Source: Pocillopora verrucosa (Eukaryota; Cnidaria; Anthozoa; Scleractinia; Pocilloporidae). Taken from it: a stretch of 64,000 bases of DNA. The notes beneath the pieces are model-generated. The model had not been told where the DNA came from. It did not search any database and was given only the letters and a program-made list of their open reading frames with translations. Both the position numbers and the translations under genes were made by a program. Every line of letters begins with the position of its first letter. Within the stretch, counting starts at the first letter, position 1. The stretch lies in assembly GCF_036669915.1 (NCBI RefSeq), contig NC_089318.1, forward strand, positions 15,167,628 to 15,231,627, read 5' to 3'. Positions 10,406 to 19,942 of the stretch are shown here, one piece after another.

Positions 10406-11709
10406 TGACTGATAATTATCCCAAAATTGTCAACAATTTTAGTTACATGGAAGTCCCATCACGACTTGAACGACAAAAGGACGCAGGGATTTGAGATGTT
10501 ATAAGGGCAATGTTTCGTTTAATAAATAGGCGTTGCCTCGTGTTGACAGATTTATTCGATGACAAGAATCGTGATTGACATTAATTCAGTAGATTGATTT
10601 AAAAGCGTTAGATTATTATATTTTAAGTCAGTTTTTCAGCAGAATCGAAGTGGGAAAGAAGTTATTTTGTTATCGTTTTTCTGTCTCTAAATCCGCTTAC
10701 CTGGAGAATCTGCTAACCCGTAGAGTGAGACTGTTGTAACGACCCGCCACAGAAGTAAGTTTATATTGAAGTTTTTTAATTTAGTTACAAGATAAAGACT
10801 TGATTTGCGTTTGTTCTAATTGCGAATTATAAATGTATTTCTTTTAGATCGAATGATTATTAAAGCTTGGCTTAGTATTACACGGTTTGTGGTGGTCATT
10901 TGATCTAAACAGTTCCGAGTAAGGAAACAGGCAATAACCCGTAAATTTTTCGCTCGGTCGAAACCGGCACAATAAACTATCGATTGACTTACTCAACTTT
11001 ATGCTGTGAATTTTTTAATGAGTAAAATTTTTTCATAAAAGGTGTTTCTCTCCAAAATTCGTCCTTCTTTTACTAGTGCGTCATAGCATCTCCTTCTGCG
11101 TATCGTATAGTCGAACCTAGACCGCGTGCGTCGGACACAATAATGAATTACAGCAGCGAACAGTAACAACACATTTTAGTGCAAACTTACATGCACAAAC
11201 TTGAGCGCTCCATTGATCTTCGTTCGTATCTTATCTTGCAGAAAAGGACTGTTGCGATGGCCAAGATCTCCTTGCCATCGCTCAAGATGCAGAAGTACCA
11301 AGGCACTACATTCCTATTATAAAAGAGCGTCTAAAGTTAAAGAAATTGATTGCAATGAACGTTGAACCTAGAGATGACAAGAGTTTTTCTTCTTTTTTAC
11401 GATAATTAATTTTCCCACAAGAGAATTTGACGCATGAATGGTTCGCCTTTTCTCCTGAGCCTTGCTGAGTCTCAGTGGTTTCACAACTAAAGTCATGTGA
11501 CCCAATTTTGGCGCCGAGAGTTAGAGACGGTTACAGTTCGAATACTGCGTTTGCACGAGATGGATTTAATTTATTTCAAGATTCTCTGATTTTAGGATCT
11601 CTCACTCTGAATTCTTAATCTTTTTCTTGAAAAGATGAACTGATATTTTTATGTCTATGTCTTTGTTTGCATCCCCTTAAGCTAATTTTTTTGGCTCTCT
11701 CTCTTTCAG
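10406..11709. other. Region upstream of the 11.7-kb gene, one possible exon
   Basis: Mostly noncoding. A possible exon starts at 11242 after an acceptor TTATCTTGCAG and stays open to a TAA at 11403. It reads DCCDGQDLLAIAQDAEVPRHY, then IPIIKERLKLKKL, with no known domain. No clear donor was found inside it, so it is not joined to the gene model that follows. Many short stretches here look like introns or 5' flank. Confidence 0.3.
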
Positions 11710-12554
11710 CGTGCAGAACCAAGTCTGTCGAGTAAGACGTTTGAAACGTCGATTGATGATTCAGAAAACATAAGCGATCACGTAAATTTAGATGTGACAT
11801 CGGCACCGAAAGAAAAGGGTAAATCGCCCAAGGATCTTTGTTTTACGGACGAAGCGACAGAACTGAACATTGTCGAAGTAAGTACTTATATATTAAACTT
11901 AGCAGGATGATGAAGAGTACATTATCGATTACTTTCTTTCGATTTTATCCTAAAGGAAAACACACAAGGTGCCAGTTGGTCAGTTAAAAGTGAGAAATCT
12001 CGGGGATAGCACCTTCAAAAATGGTGAGATTTGCTTTATTTTTATTGAAATATATTAGATATGTATTTACTTGCACCATGCATAAAACAAAGTAAACCCA
12101 ATGTTTAAATCTGGTAAATTAAAAAATTAGTGAATTGACAGGATGTTATCAGACAGCTTAATTTTTTGAAAACAAATATTTACCTGTAGGTTCCTCCTGG
12201 ATGGCTTTCAAAATTCCAACTACCATCGAGGGTGAGAAACTTTTCTTTGTTTTGTTTTTTTAGTCTACAAGCAATCCTTATTAATTCATGAATACTGAAC
12301 TAAAACTGAAGTGCATAGAGGTATGATTTCTTTTCTTGATAAGTACATATACAGTTTGGTGAAAATACATCATTGATGATCACCATTATTGTGTTTTTAC
12401 TTTTTATGCACAGTTTGCTTACATATATTTTTCAACTTTGTAGTTGCAAAAGTTTACTGTTCTCCAACAACAAATTAATTTGCTCATTTGTTTATTTTTT
12501 TGTACAGATCTCTACCTCAGTAAAGTTGGATATCCAGAAGGGATATCTCACTAG
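11710..12554 (+). CDS. Putative small multi-exon gene, unknown function (3' part)
   Basis: Four exons join in a single frame with good splice sites. Exon 11710-11877 follows CTCTTTCAG and precedes GTAAGT. Exon 11969-12023 follows CACAAG and precedes GTGAGA. Exon 12190-12231 follows CCTGTAG and precedes GTGAGA. Exon 12508-12554 follows TTGTACAG and ends in TAG. Phases agree at each junction. The encoded end reads SIDDSENISDHVNLDVTSA, then VPVGQLKVRNLGDSTFKNG, SSWMAFKIPTTIEG and DLYLSKVGYPEGISH. The first exon is acidic and Ser-rich; I recognise no domain. The 5' end is not established, and the possible exon at 11242 may or may not belong. The CACAAG acceptor is weak, and the alternative AAAG nine bases upstream would lead to an early stop. 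Function unknown. Confidence 0.4.
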
Positions 12555-13169
12555 CAGCCCAAAGTACTCTGAGCAGCAGTGGATTGAAAAAAAAAAATTA
12601 TTGCAGAGTATCCTTGTATGGCTAGCAGGATACTAGACTAAGTCGACTTGGAAACTGAATGGATTGGTATGGTTTAAAAATCTCTTGCTTTGCCTCCTCT
12701 GATTGCAGTGAAGAGAGACAATTTTGTGGTGCTGAATCTCTTGCCTTAAACTAAAAATTTCTCTCACCTTTAAGTTCATGACCTTTGTTCTTGTGTGTTT
12801 GCTATCACATATGCATTGAATGAAGTTGTGACCATTTTGGAGGTAAAATTCCAAAAGTAATTTGGTACTAAGATGAACAGCTAAAATTTCTGAGCCCATT
12901 TGCTAATGACGTCTAGATACAAAGGTTCAAGCTCTTTCGAGTTGTGTTTAATTTTGCCTTTTTGTTAAGTTTTTTTGATTTTGCAATTTTTTGAAAATTT
13001 CCTGTTGTCAAACCATTAGATAAATATTGCACATGGAATAGCTGATTCTTTTCAGATATTTTGGGAGTCGTACATTATTTTTTCAAGTCTTGAAGGGGAG
13101 ACAAATTACACACATTGAGCTAAACTTCCACTTCCATTTCTAGTAATTAGCTTATAGTTTTAGAAAAAC

Positions 13170-13170
<1 letters not shown>

Positions 13171-13211
<41 letters not shown>
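13171..13211. repeat. (TA)n microsatellite
   Basis: About 20 uninterrupted TA units. A second TA tract lies at 13394-13418. Confidence 0.95.
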
Positions 13212-13215
<4 letters not shown>

Positions 13216-13303
13216 CATCGATTCTCTGTAACTCTGAGTTTCAGGGCCTGTTGGACAGAACACAGCACTTAGGTGCAAAACTTAGAGTCACAGAGAATTG
13301 ATG
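13216..13303. repeat. Short foldback between TA tracts
   Basis: CATCGATTCTCTGTAACTC at 13216 pairs with GAGTCACAGAGAATTGATG ending at 13303, giving arms of about 26 bases with few mismatches around a loop of about 35 bases. It lies directly beside the TA tract, as MITE insertions into TA often do. Confidence 0.6.
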
Positions 13304-14184
13304 CATCATCTTTAATTCTTTAACTTATGTATACTTAGCTCTGCTACCACAGCATTGAGCACTTTATGCCAAGGTAGACTCTACCCCCACATTTATATAT
13401 ATATATATATATATATATTCTTATATTCTTATTTTTTTTACTGGCTACAGGCACTTTTTGCACTTTGGCTTGATTTTAATATGGTTGTAAAACTTGTTTT
13501 TGTTGTATAGAGTAGCTGATGTTGATTCAGCAATCAGAGATTACGTCCAGCACAAATTTTAATTGTTAGAGATCTTCAATACATCAATCTCCTGAACATG
13601 GTAACTGAGGGAAGTGTAATTTGTCACTTCCCACTTCCCACAAGAAAAGATTCTTGATGCTCTCATTGGGTTACTTTGCTCATTTTTTTCATCTGTTTTC
13701 AATGACTTGACAAATGCCTGAGGTAGTACTTGCTGATAGTTTATATTTTGATAATATCTAAAGTAGCAATATGAGTGCATGTATTCTTACAAGGCTCTTT
13801 CTTTTTCATATGCACAAATCAAACAAGATCAACATTCTTGTGCAGGAACTGGACCATTTGTTGCCTCTGTCTTATTTTGATAATTTTCTTAGTTGTAGTT
13901 TCTCGCAATGTTTGCACTGTTAAGAAGTATACTGATTTACGGAAGAGATCTATTTTAGAAAATGGTTGAATTAATGTTAAATACGTATGTATGTTCTATT
14001 CTATTCTATTCACGTGATGTTTCGAAGTTTGTCTGTTTTATACCACAATTAAGATTCTTAAATAACTGTAAAATCATGCAATGTAAAAGGTCTTCACATA
14101 AACAATATCAAGAACCTAATAAATGAGTGTTTGAAAGATGAAGTGTGTAATGTATTTTCATTATTTGACTGTAAGGGGGAAAAT

Positions 14185-14420
14185 CAGCATAGAGAGGAAA
14201 GAGCCCTCTACTTCTGAAGTGGCCCTCATTGGAGCTGAATTGGCTATTTTTAAGGGGTCATTTGTGAGAGGGCTGAAATTTTGGGGGCCTTTTTGGCCAC
14301 TTTTAATTCTAATGTGACTCCATTATTTCCCAAATTGGCTCTTCACATGCCCAATTTGGCCCTTACAATGGGGTCAATATTTTGGCCCCCTTTTTTGGGC
14401 CAAATCAACTTTTCATCTTA
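14185..14420. repeat. Second CCAATTTGG palindrome-rich repeat
   Basis: Contains CCCAAATTGGCTC, CCCAATTTGGCCC and GGGCCAAATCAAC. Related in composition and order, partly inverted, to 10150-10405; together they bracket the 11.7-kb gene model. Confidence 0.5.
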
Positions 14421-15255
14421 AAGTGTAAAGTTTCAAATTTATTTAAGAGTATGTAACAAAATAGTAAAGATGATAATAGTAATAATAATTCATTTTTTAT
14501 CCTTTGCTGCAAACATATCCGACTTAAAGTAATTAGTGGAACATACCAGAGTAACCTTTTTATTAATGCAAGGCCTCAGTGGTGCACAGTCATGATATGA
14601 AATTAATTTTCTCTTGTGTAAGGCATTAATCGATTTAGGAATTACCAAGTGTAAAATTTCAAGTCAGTATGGTCCAGAAACTATTCATTTTTTTTAGAAG
14701 GTGGGGCTAGGGGATGACGTGCGAAGCTTCTGGGGATAAAATAAATTTATCGCTATAAACAGTTAAAAGGCCTTATAGATTTTACTCGTAGCTTCTTTCA
14801 AAGTACAGCTTCTGTAAAGGTACAGCCTCTAAGGTACAACTTTTTATGACGTTCTAACAAGATTATTAAGTTGTCAAATACATAATTTAATATGATTGAT
14901 ACCAATTGTTTTCTAAAGTCGAAATAAACTTAATGTCAAGAATAAATAAGCGGATTACTACACTTATGACGAATTTTATGGTTCATTAAAAAAAGTAATT
15001 GGTTCAGTTACGTGGTTTTTTAACTGCTGGGTGGTACATTGTAATGAAAGGCAATAAACGTTCGTGACCTTTTGGCTTTTGTGTATGTGTAAGGGCCGAT
15101 TGTCTAGAGGCAAAATTGACCACTTTAGCTATGTCATTCATAATCTACATAAAACATAGTCTAAATGAGATCAAGAATGAGAAAGTTCTGAGCGCTCATA
15201 AATCGGTATCTTTAGGCGTTCTATATCACAGTCTAGGCTTTTAACTCAAATATAT

Positions 15256-15678
15256 TTATATCGATGCCAAATACCAAACATTCCCATACATACTGTTTAA
15301 TTCGTTTCCTGTTCCAGCCATCATGGTCGGAAGCTCCAGATTCCATTGCTCGTCCGTAGTTAGGGCAAAATTGTCGCTCTTCCCTCCTGATTTCGGAGCC
15401 ATGCGATAAAGTTTTACATCAAAATCTCTGAGGCCATATTTACTGGACAATTCCTTTAGACCAAGGAACAAAATAAGGTGCTTTTTCAGCACCAGTACGG
15501 TGTCTACATCATTACTAGGAATGTGGCTTCTACGACGCTCAAATGCCGTTTCCGAATCAATTCGATAACTGCTTACAAAAGTTATTAGCATCGCGTAAGT
15601 TGACGATCGAGTTGGGTGTCTAAGATCATATAACCGATGTGTGAAATATGACCTTGATGTGGATTGTCCACGCGGCAA
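15256..15678 (-). CDS. Unrecognised 140-residue open frame, possible relic
   Basis: A single open frame with no signal peptide or membrane segment. The second half looks protein-like, with LKELSSKYGLRDFDVKLYRM, then APKSGGKSDNFALTTDEQW and NLELPTMM. I do not recognise the family. The frame has no obvious promoter and lies among repeats, so it may be an exon remnant rather than a gene. The ATG used is only the first in frame. Confidence 0.25.
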   Translation of the reverse strand: MPRGQSTSRSYFTHRLYDLRHPTRSSTYAMLITFVSSYRIDSETAFERRRSHIPSNDVDTVLVLKKHLILFLGLKELSSKYGLRDFDVKLYRMAPKSGGKSDNFALTTDEQWNLELPTMMAGTGNELNSMYGNVWYLASI

Positions 15679-16166
15679 TTATTTATGAAATATGACACTC
15701 TGGCGTACTCCTACTGAAATGTAATAAAAAACGTACTTTATTTGGACAAAATAAATCAACCGTCCTCGTTTTACATCCAGTTTTTAGGATATTGAGGGCG
15801 ATCCGGTCTTTTTTCAGCTGTCTGTAAAAGCCCACCACAAATGTCAGTTGTCAGTTAGATTTTCAGCGATTTGTCAGTTGTCAGTTAAAATTTTGGCCAT
15901 TTGTCAGTCGTCAGTTAACCCTTTCCAGACATCGCAAAAAAACATTATCAAGGGATATTTTGCATAAATTAGAATGACCTCACGGAACACGATTAGCGTC
16001 TAGTTGTCATAGACGTTCCCTCGCCTCCGTTTCACCATCCGGCGGGGGATGTTGCGGCTACACTTAGGCTACAAAGCATGCAGCACGAGAACATGGCATA
16101 ATTTATTATTATAATTTCTGGAGAGTGCCCGGATTTAAAATATTCAACTATATTCAACTTAATAAA

Positions 16167-16209
<43 letters not shown>

Positions 16210-16213
16210 GGTA
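15679..16213. repeat. Mixed repeat pieces
   Basis: Positions 15840-15920 carry TGTCAGTTGTCAGTTA units like those at 8755-8805. Positions 15965-16085 are an inverted copy of the left end of the RecQ-bearing element (CCCTCGCCTCCGTTTCACC, then GGCGGGGGATGTTGCGGCTAC). Confidence 0.55.
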
Positions 16214-16400
16214 TAGCAAGTAATTTAGTGTTAACAACTGAGTTGAAAACGTAAATTAGCCACTGTAAAGGGTAAAAAAGCTGACGTTTCGAGCGTTAGC
16301 CCTTCATCCATCATCCACGCTCAAAACGTCAGCTTTTTTACCCTTTACGGTGGCTAATTAACGTTTTCAACTCAGTTGTTAACACTAAATTATTTGCTTT
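16214..16400. repeat. Long near-perfect hairpin
   Basis: The left arm (from AGCAAGTAATTTAGTGTTAAC through GCTGACGTTTCGAGCG) is matched by the right arm ending GTTAACACTAAATTATTTGCT, over roughly 75 bases each, around a short centre containing CCTTCATCCATCATCCA. One arm is the same sequence as the repeat at 2160-2280. It is a foldback of that family or a head-to-head pair of its ends. Confidence 0.85.
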
Positions 16401-18580
16401 ATTCAACTTATATTACCACAAAGATCCTTGACATTTCTATTTCTTTGCCAATGTCGTTAAGTCTACAAGGGCTGTTTAGAGGTACAACATGGAGTGGTTG
16501 TCGACGTTTTTGATGTCAACAGCTTTAGGAAACCATGGGCTGTAATGATGGATCCGCCTAATGTAAGAGAGAAATTTAGTGACGTGGTTTCCACCGTTTG
16601 AATCTGTAAGCATGCTCATATAAGGCCGTCGATGTTCAACTCTGTCTTAACGGTTTTAGAAACGTGATCGGAAATTCGGCTAGTCAGGGCGATGTCTTAC
16701 CACCTGTCGCCTGCTAAAACGAAAAACATGGAAAGACAAAAACAAAAACAATAGGAAGAAAGGATGAAAAAAAAGATGTATATATATATATATATATACA
16801 TATCTATAAATAATACTCAAAAAGGTCTGGAACTTCCTCTACCAAATTGGGAAATAGGCATTTTTTTTACGTCATTGAGTAAGAATCATTTCTTTGTAGT
16901 CCCATTCAGAGCGGAAGCGTGAATTTACTATTATTTACGTCCTCTTAGCGCGTGATGGCGACAGCAATTTAGTCACGTTTTTACTTTGAACTCAACCCCA
17001 CATCATATGCTGTGCATGAAATTTTATCACGCGCACTTATGAGCTTTTCGTTTCCTTCAGCATTACCGACTTCTATTTCATGTAGACAGAAACATTTAAA
17101 CTCGATAAAAACTATTTCAAATCATTCGTCAAGGACGCGGAACACTAAGGCCATGTTGTCTCCGCATCGAATGGACATTTCAGGCAGGTCAGTCTACCAA
17201 TAGAGAAACACTACTTAGTTTATTCGAGAATCATATGCTTTATCGTGAGCTTTGTCATGTTTCGATATGTTCGCTATTTATGCGAGTCGATCGACCAACA
17301 AAGAAATAATACGCATGGTTTGCGAAGCTTTGAATCAAAGCCCTTCTCTTGGGTAAGGAGCTCAACGAGGCAGTGTTTTACGTCACATAGTAAAGAATCC
17401 TAAATCCCTTTAAGGTTCAACTAAATGAATGCAAATGTAAATACAAGTACTTTCGATCGATACAATCGTGAAAACCCTGCCACCGAAAACCCCTTTCCAT
17501 TGACGTAACGCTACACTACCTTATTTCTCTTTCCACACTGAAACAGCATCATAGTGAAATAATATTACTATAACTAATGTTGTATAGTTGTCTATAGCTT
17601 TCTACGTCCTTTTTCCTCGACCCTACAGAATAACAGTGGGTAATGTCAAGATGCACTTGAATATCGGCGGCACACGCTACGCATCATCATTTCCTTACCT
17701 TTTGCGACATTTGGCAACCATTGATTGTGAAAAGGAGGCCTTGCTTAAGAGGGATGGACAAAAAATAAAACTGAAAAATCTATTTAAGCAAACTTTCTAA
17801 AACCCCTTTCTTTCAATTGTGCTCGCGTGTGACTTTCATTTTGTGTGCCTATTTATAGCAAATTGCATATTAGGATTTCAGAGTTTCCGCTGGTCATAAA
17901 TTTTAAAAATCAGACGGTCATTGTCTATTAAACAACTTTTACTCTTCCTTGAGATCTGTTTTGTCAGTAAACTTCCTGAATATGGTCGCGGATGAAGAAT
18001 TCAAGAAGATTCCCCATGCTTCTGTCGCGAAACGAATTTCAAGGTCCTAATGATTCTCTGACGCAATGAAACCGAAATAGGGAGCATTTGAGGTTATTTT
18101 CAGTCGAATACGTACATGCAACCTTTCAGGTTATGTAAAAATACTCATAGGGACTGTTTTAGCACAGGTAGTATATAGAAAATTCACACAACCCGCTAAT
18201 CTAGAAAGTTACATAAATTTTGTGGTGATAGAAGGTTCTGGTTGACATTGATTTCAGGCTGAGGAGCTATCACGGCTAAATTGTAACGTCATATCATTAT
18301 TGAAGTATTAAACTTAACGATGAAGGGAGGCAAGTGATAGAAGTTGGACAAAGGTAAGACTTTCTGTAAAAAATATTCTACCTTTTTACTGCAATCTCTC
18401 GCATCTGAACTGTTGCGTGACTTCGGCCCGTTTCCATACTTGTGTAAAATTATTGGCCGAAAACGTTTGAATAATTATATATTTGTTGTAAACTAAGTTA
18501 TGAAACGCGTCCTACTGGCTAGTTTTACATTATGCTAATTTACAGTGGCACCTCCAACGTTTAAAACCATAGCGCAAATA
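16401..18580. other. Intergenic, weak signals only
   Basis: Contains a TA tract at 16779-16799 and an inverted piece (about 17330-17375) of the left end of the RecQ-bearing element. An acceptor-like CCCTACAG before about 17627 opens a frame with VKMHLNIGGTRYASS, reminiscent of the start of BTB/T1 domains, but the rest does not follow that fold clearly and it is not called a gene. Confidence 0.35.
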
Positions 18581-18594
18581 TTTTATCGTCCTCC

Positions 18595-18619
18595 CTGATG
18601 ATGCCGTAGAACGGCGAAA
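18595..18619 (+). ncRNA. Hammerhead-ribozyme-like core (candidate)
   Basis: CTGATGA (18595-18601), then T, GCCGT-AGA-ACGGC (18603-18615, a five-pair stem with an AGA loop) and GAAA (18616-18619). This is the conserved hammerhead arrangement CUGAUGA - stem II - GAAA, with one unpaired base at the stem foot. AATAAA follows shortly after. It resembles the motifs carried by Penelope-like elements. Stems I and III and the cleavage site were not established. Confidence 0.4.
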
Positions 18620-18794
18620 GCTCGGAGTGAATAAAGAAAGAACCACAGTAGCACTTAAAGGCTTCATTTGATCAATATCCCACATAAGTTATGAAACGTT
18701 TATTCATACATCAGAAACTCTTACGAGGCAGTTTTGCACTTTGATCAAGGCCTTGCCTGAAACAAAATGGAACCACTAATGATAATTAGGTTGT

Positions 18795-19495
18795 TGCTCA
18801 ATCGTTCGTTCCCCGACAAGGTGAAACGGAAGCGAGGGAAAGTTTACGTAAACCTGTTACCAATGGTGTTCCTTGACGTCACTAATTTATGCAAAATAGT
18901 GTCACTTGATAATTGTTTTTACGAAGTGGCACGTGTAAGCGTGAAGGTTATCGAGATAAACAACAACATTGAAGTGAAGTCATTTTCAATTTTTCGGGTA
19001 AACTTGCAATTCAGCGTCCGAGTTCAAACATATACTTTGCTTTAAGGATGTAGGAAAAGATTATGAACGATTTTTGATTAGAGTGAGAAGAGGACGATGT
19101 TCGATTAGCCCCGCGCTGACAGAACAAGATCTCAACTTCAACGCGGTTTCAGCTTGCATTTGTAAACAGTGCCACGGTCGTCGAAGAAATTTGGATCATT
19201 TGCCGCTTAATCTTAAAGTTTTAACCGATTTCTCCAAGAGATAGTTACGCAGCAAGCGTGAAGAAAGAGCGACTCTTTTCTCAGTCGAAAGAATCGCTTT
19301 AAGAAACAGCTAACTTTAATCTAATGGCTTCGCAGCACCGTTCGCAAAGAGACCGAAAGTTGAAGGTTTACCAATAAAAAAGTCATTATATATTTCCTTG
19401 CAAAAGAGTGACGTCACGGAACATGACTGGCGTCAGGTCTGCGTAGACCTTTCACCTTAGGCGGGGGAAGGGTACGGCTACGTGTAGGCTAAATC
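18795..19495 (-). mobile_element. Nonautonomous relative of the RecQ-bearing element
   Basis: Left and right ends (18795-18900: AAGGTGAAACGGAAGCGAGG, ACGTCACT, TTATGCAAAAT; 19395-19495 inverted: TTGCAAAAGAGTGACGTCACG, TTTCACC, GTACGGCTACGTG) are inverted copies of each other over about 90 bases. The middle (about 18930-19330) is the reverse complement of 8340-8705. The helicase reading is absent. This fits a deletion derivative with terminal inverted repeats. It lies directly upstream of the first TRAF promoter block. Confidence 0.55.
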
Positions 19496-19942
19496 GTTCG
19501 GGAATGGCATCCGACACCAGTGAAACTCGTTAGCCATCTTGAGCTTTAATTATAGCAATTCTTCGATGAGCCCTTCAATTCCGTCTTTCGCTCGAATTTC
19601 GTAGTGTAACTCTAAATGTAGGATTATTTATCGACGTCTTTGGCAGCAGAGAGAATGTAATACGGGACAAGTCATGCGAATTAAGTGGTGTTACACAACT
19701 TTGCATGATGTCACGTACTGTGTTATAAGGTCCAAATCGGAGTAAGACGGCTATTCCCTATGTGAATATTCAACAGAAAGTGCCGATAAAATCAATATCA
19801 ATCGATAAACTCTATCTAGATATGTATAAAAATGGTAGAGTAGAAGCTATATTTACTAAAGTTTGTGTGTTCATCTTCATATAGAGTATATATTCAGTGG
19901 AAAGCTGTGGACACTTTACTGACTCATTTCATTGAGTGAACT
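19496..19942 (+). promoter_or_regulatory. Type A upstream region of TRAF copy 1
   Basis: Shared with 26690-27264, 38575-39015 and 42870-43458. The most conserved block is 19718-19775 (TGTTATAAGGTCCAAATCGG, then AGTAAGACG and CTATT-CCCTATGTGA). A TATA-like TATATTTA lies at 19849-19856, about 90 bases before the ATG. Compared with copies 2 and 3, the stretch between block and TATA is shorter and the CRE (TGACGTCA) present there is missing. Confidence 0.55.

Larger units (their letters stand above)
12555..15255. other. Downstream repeats, no further gene recognised
   Basis: Contains the 3' flank of the preceding model, TA microsatellites, a foldback and a palindrome-rich repeat (listed separately). 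Open frames at 12633-12899 (minus), 13559-13780 (minus) and 13775-13969 (plus) show no domain or splice context. Confidence 0.45.

Noticed and set aside
17588..17800. BTB/T1-like start (MHLNIGGTRYASS)
   Set aside because: Only the first few residues resemble the fold; what follows does not, and no further exon was found.
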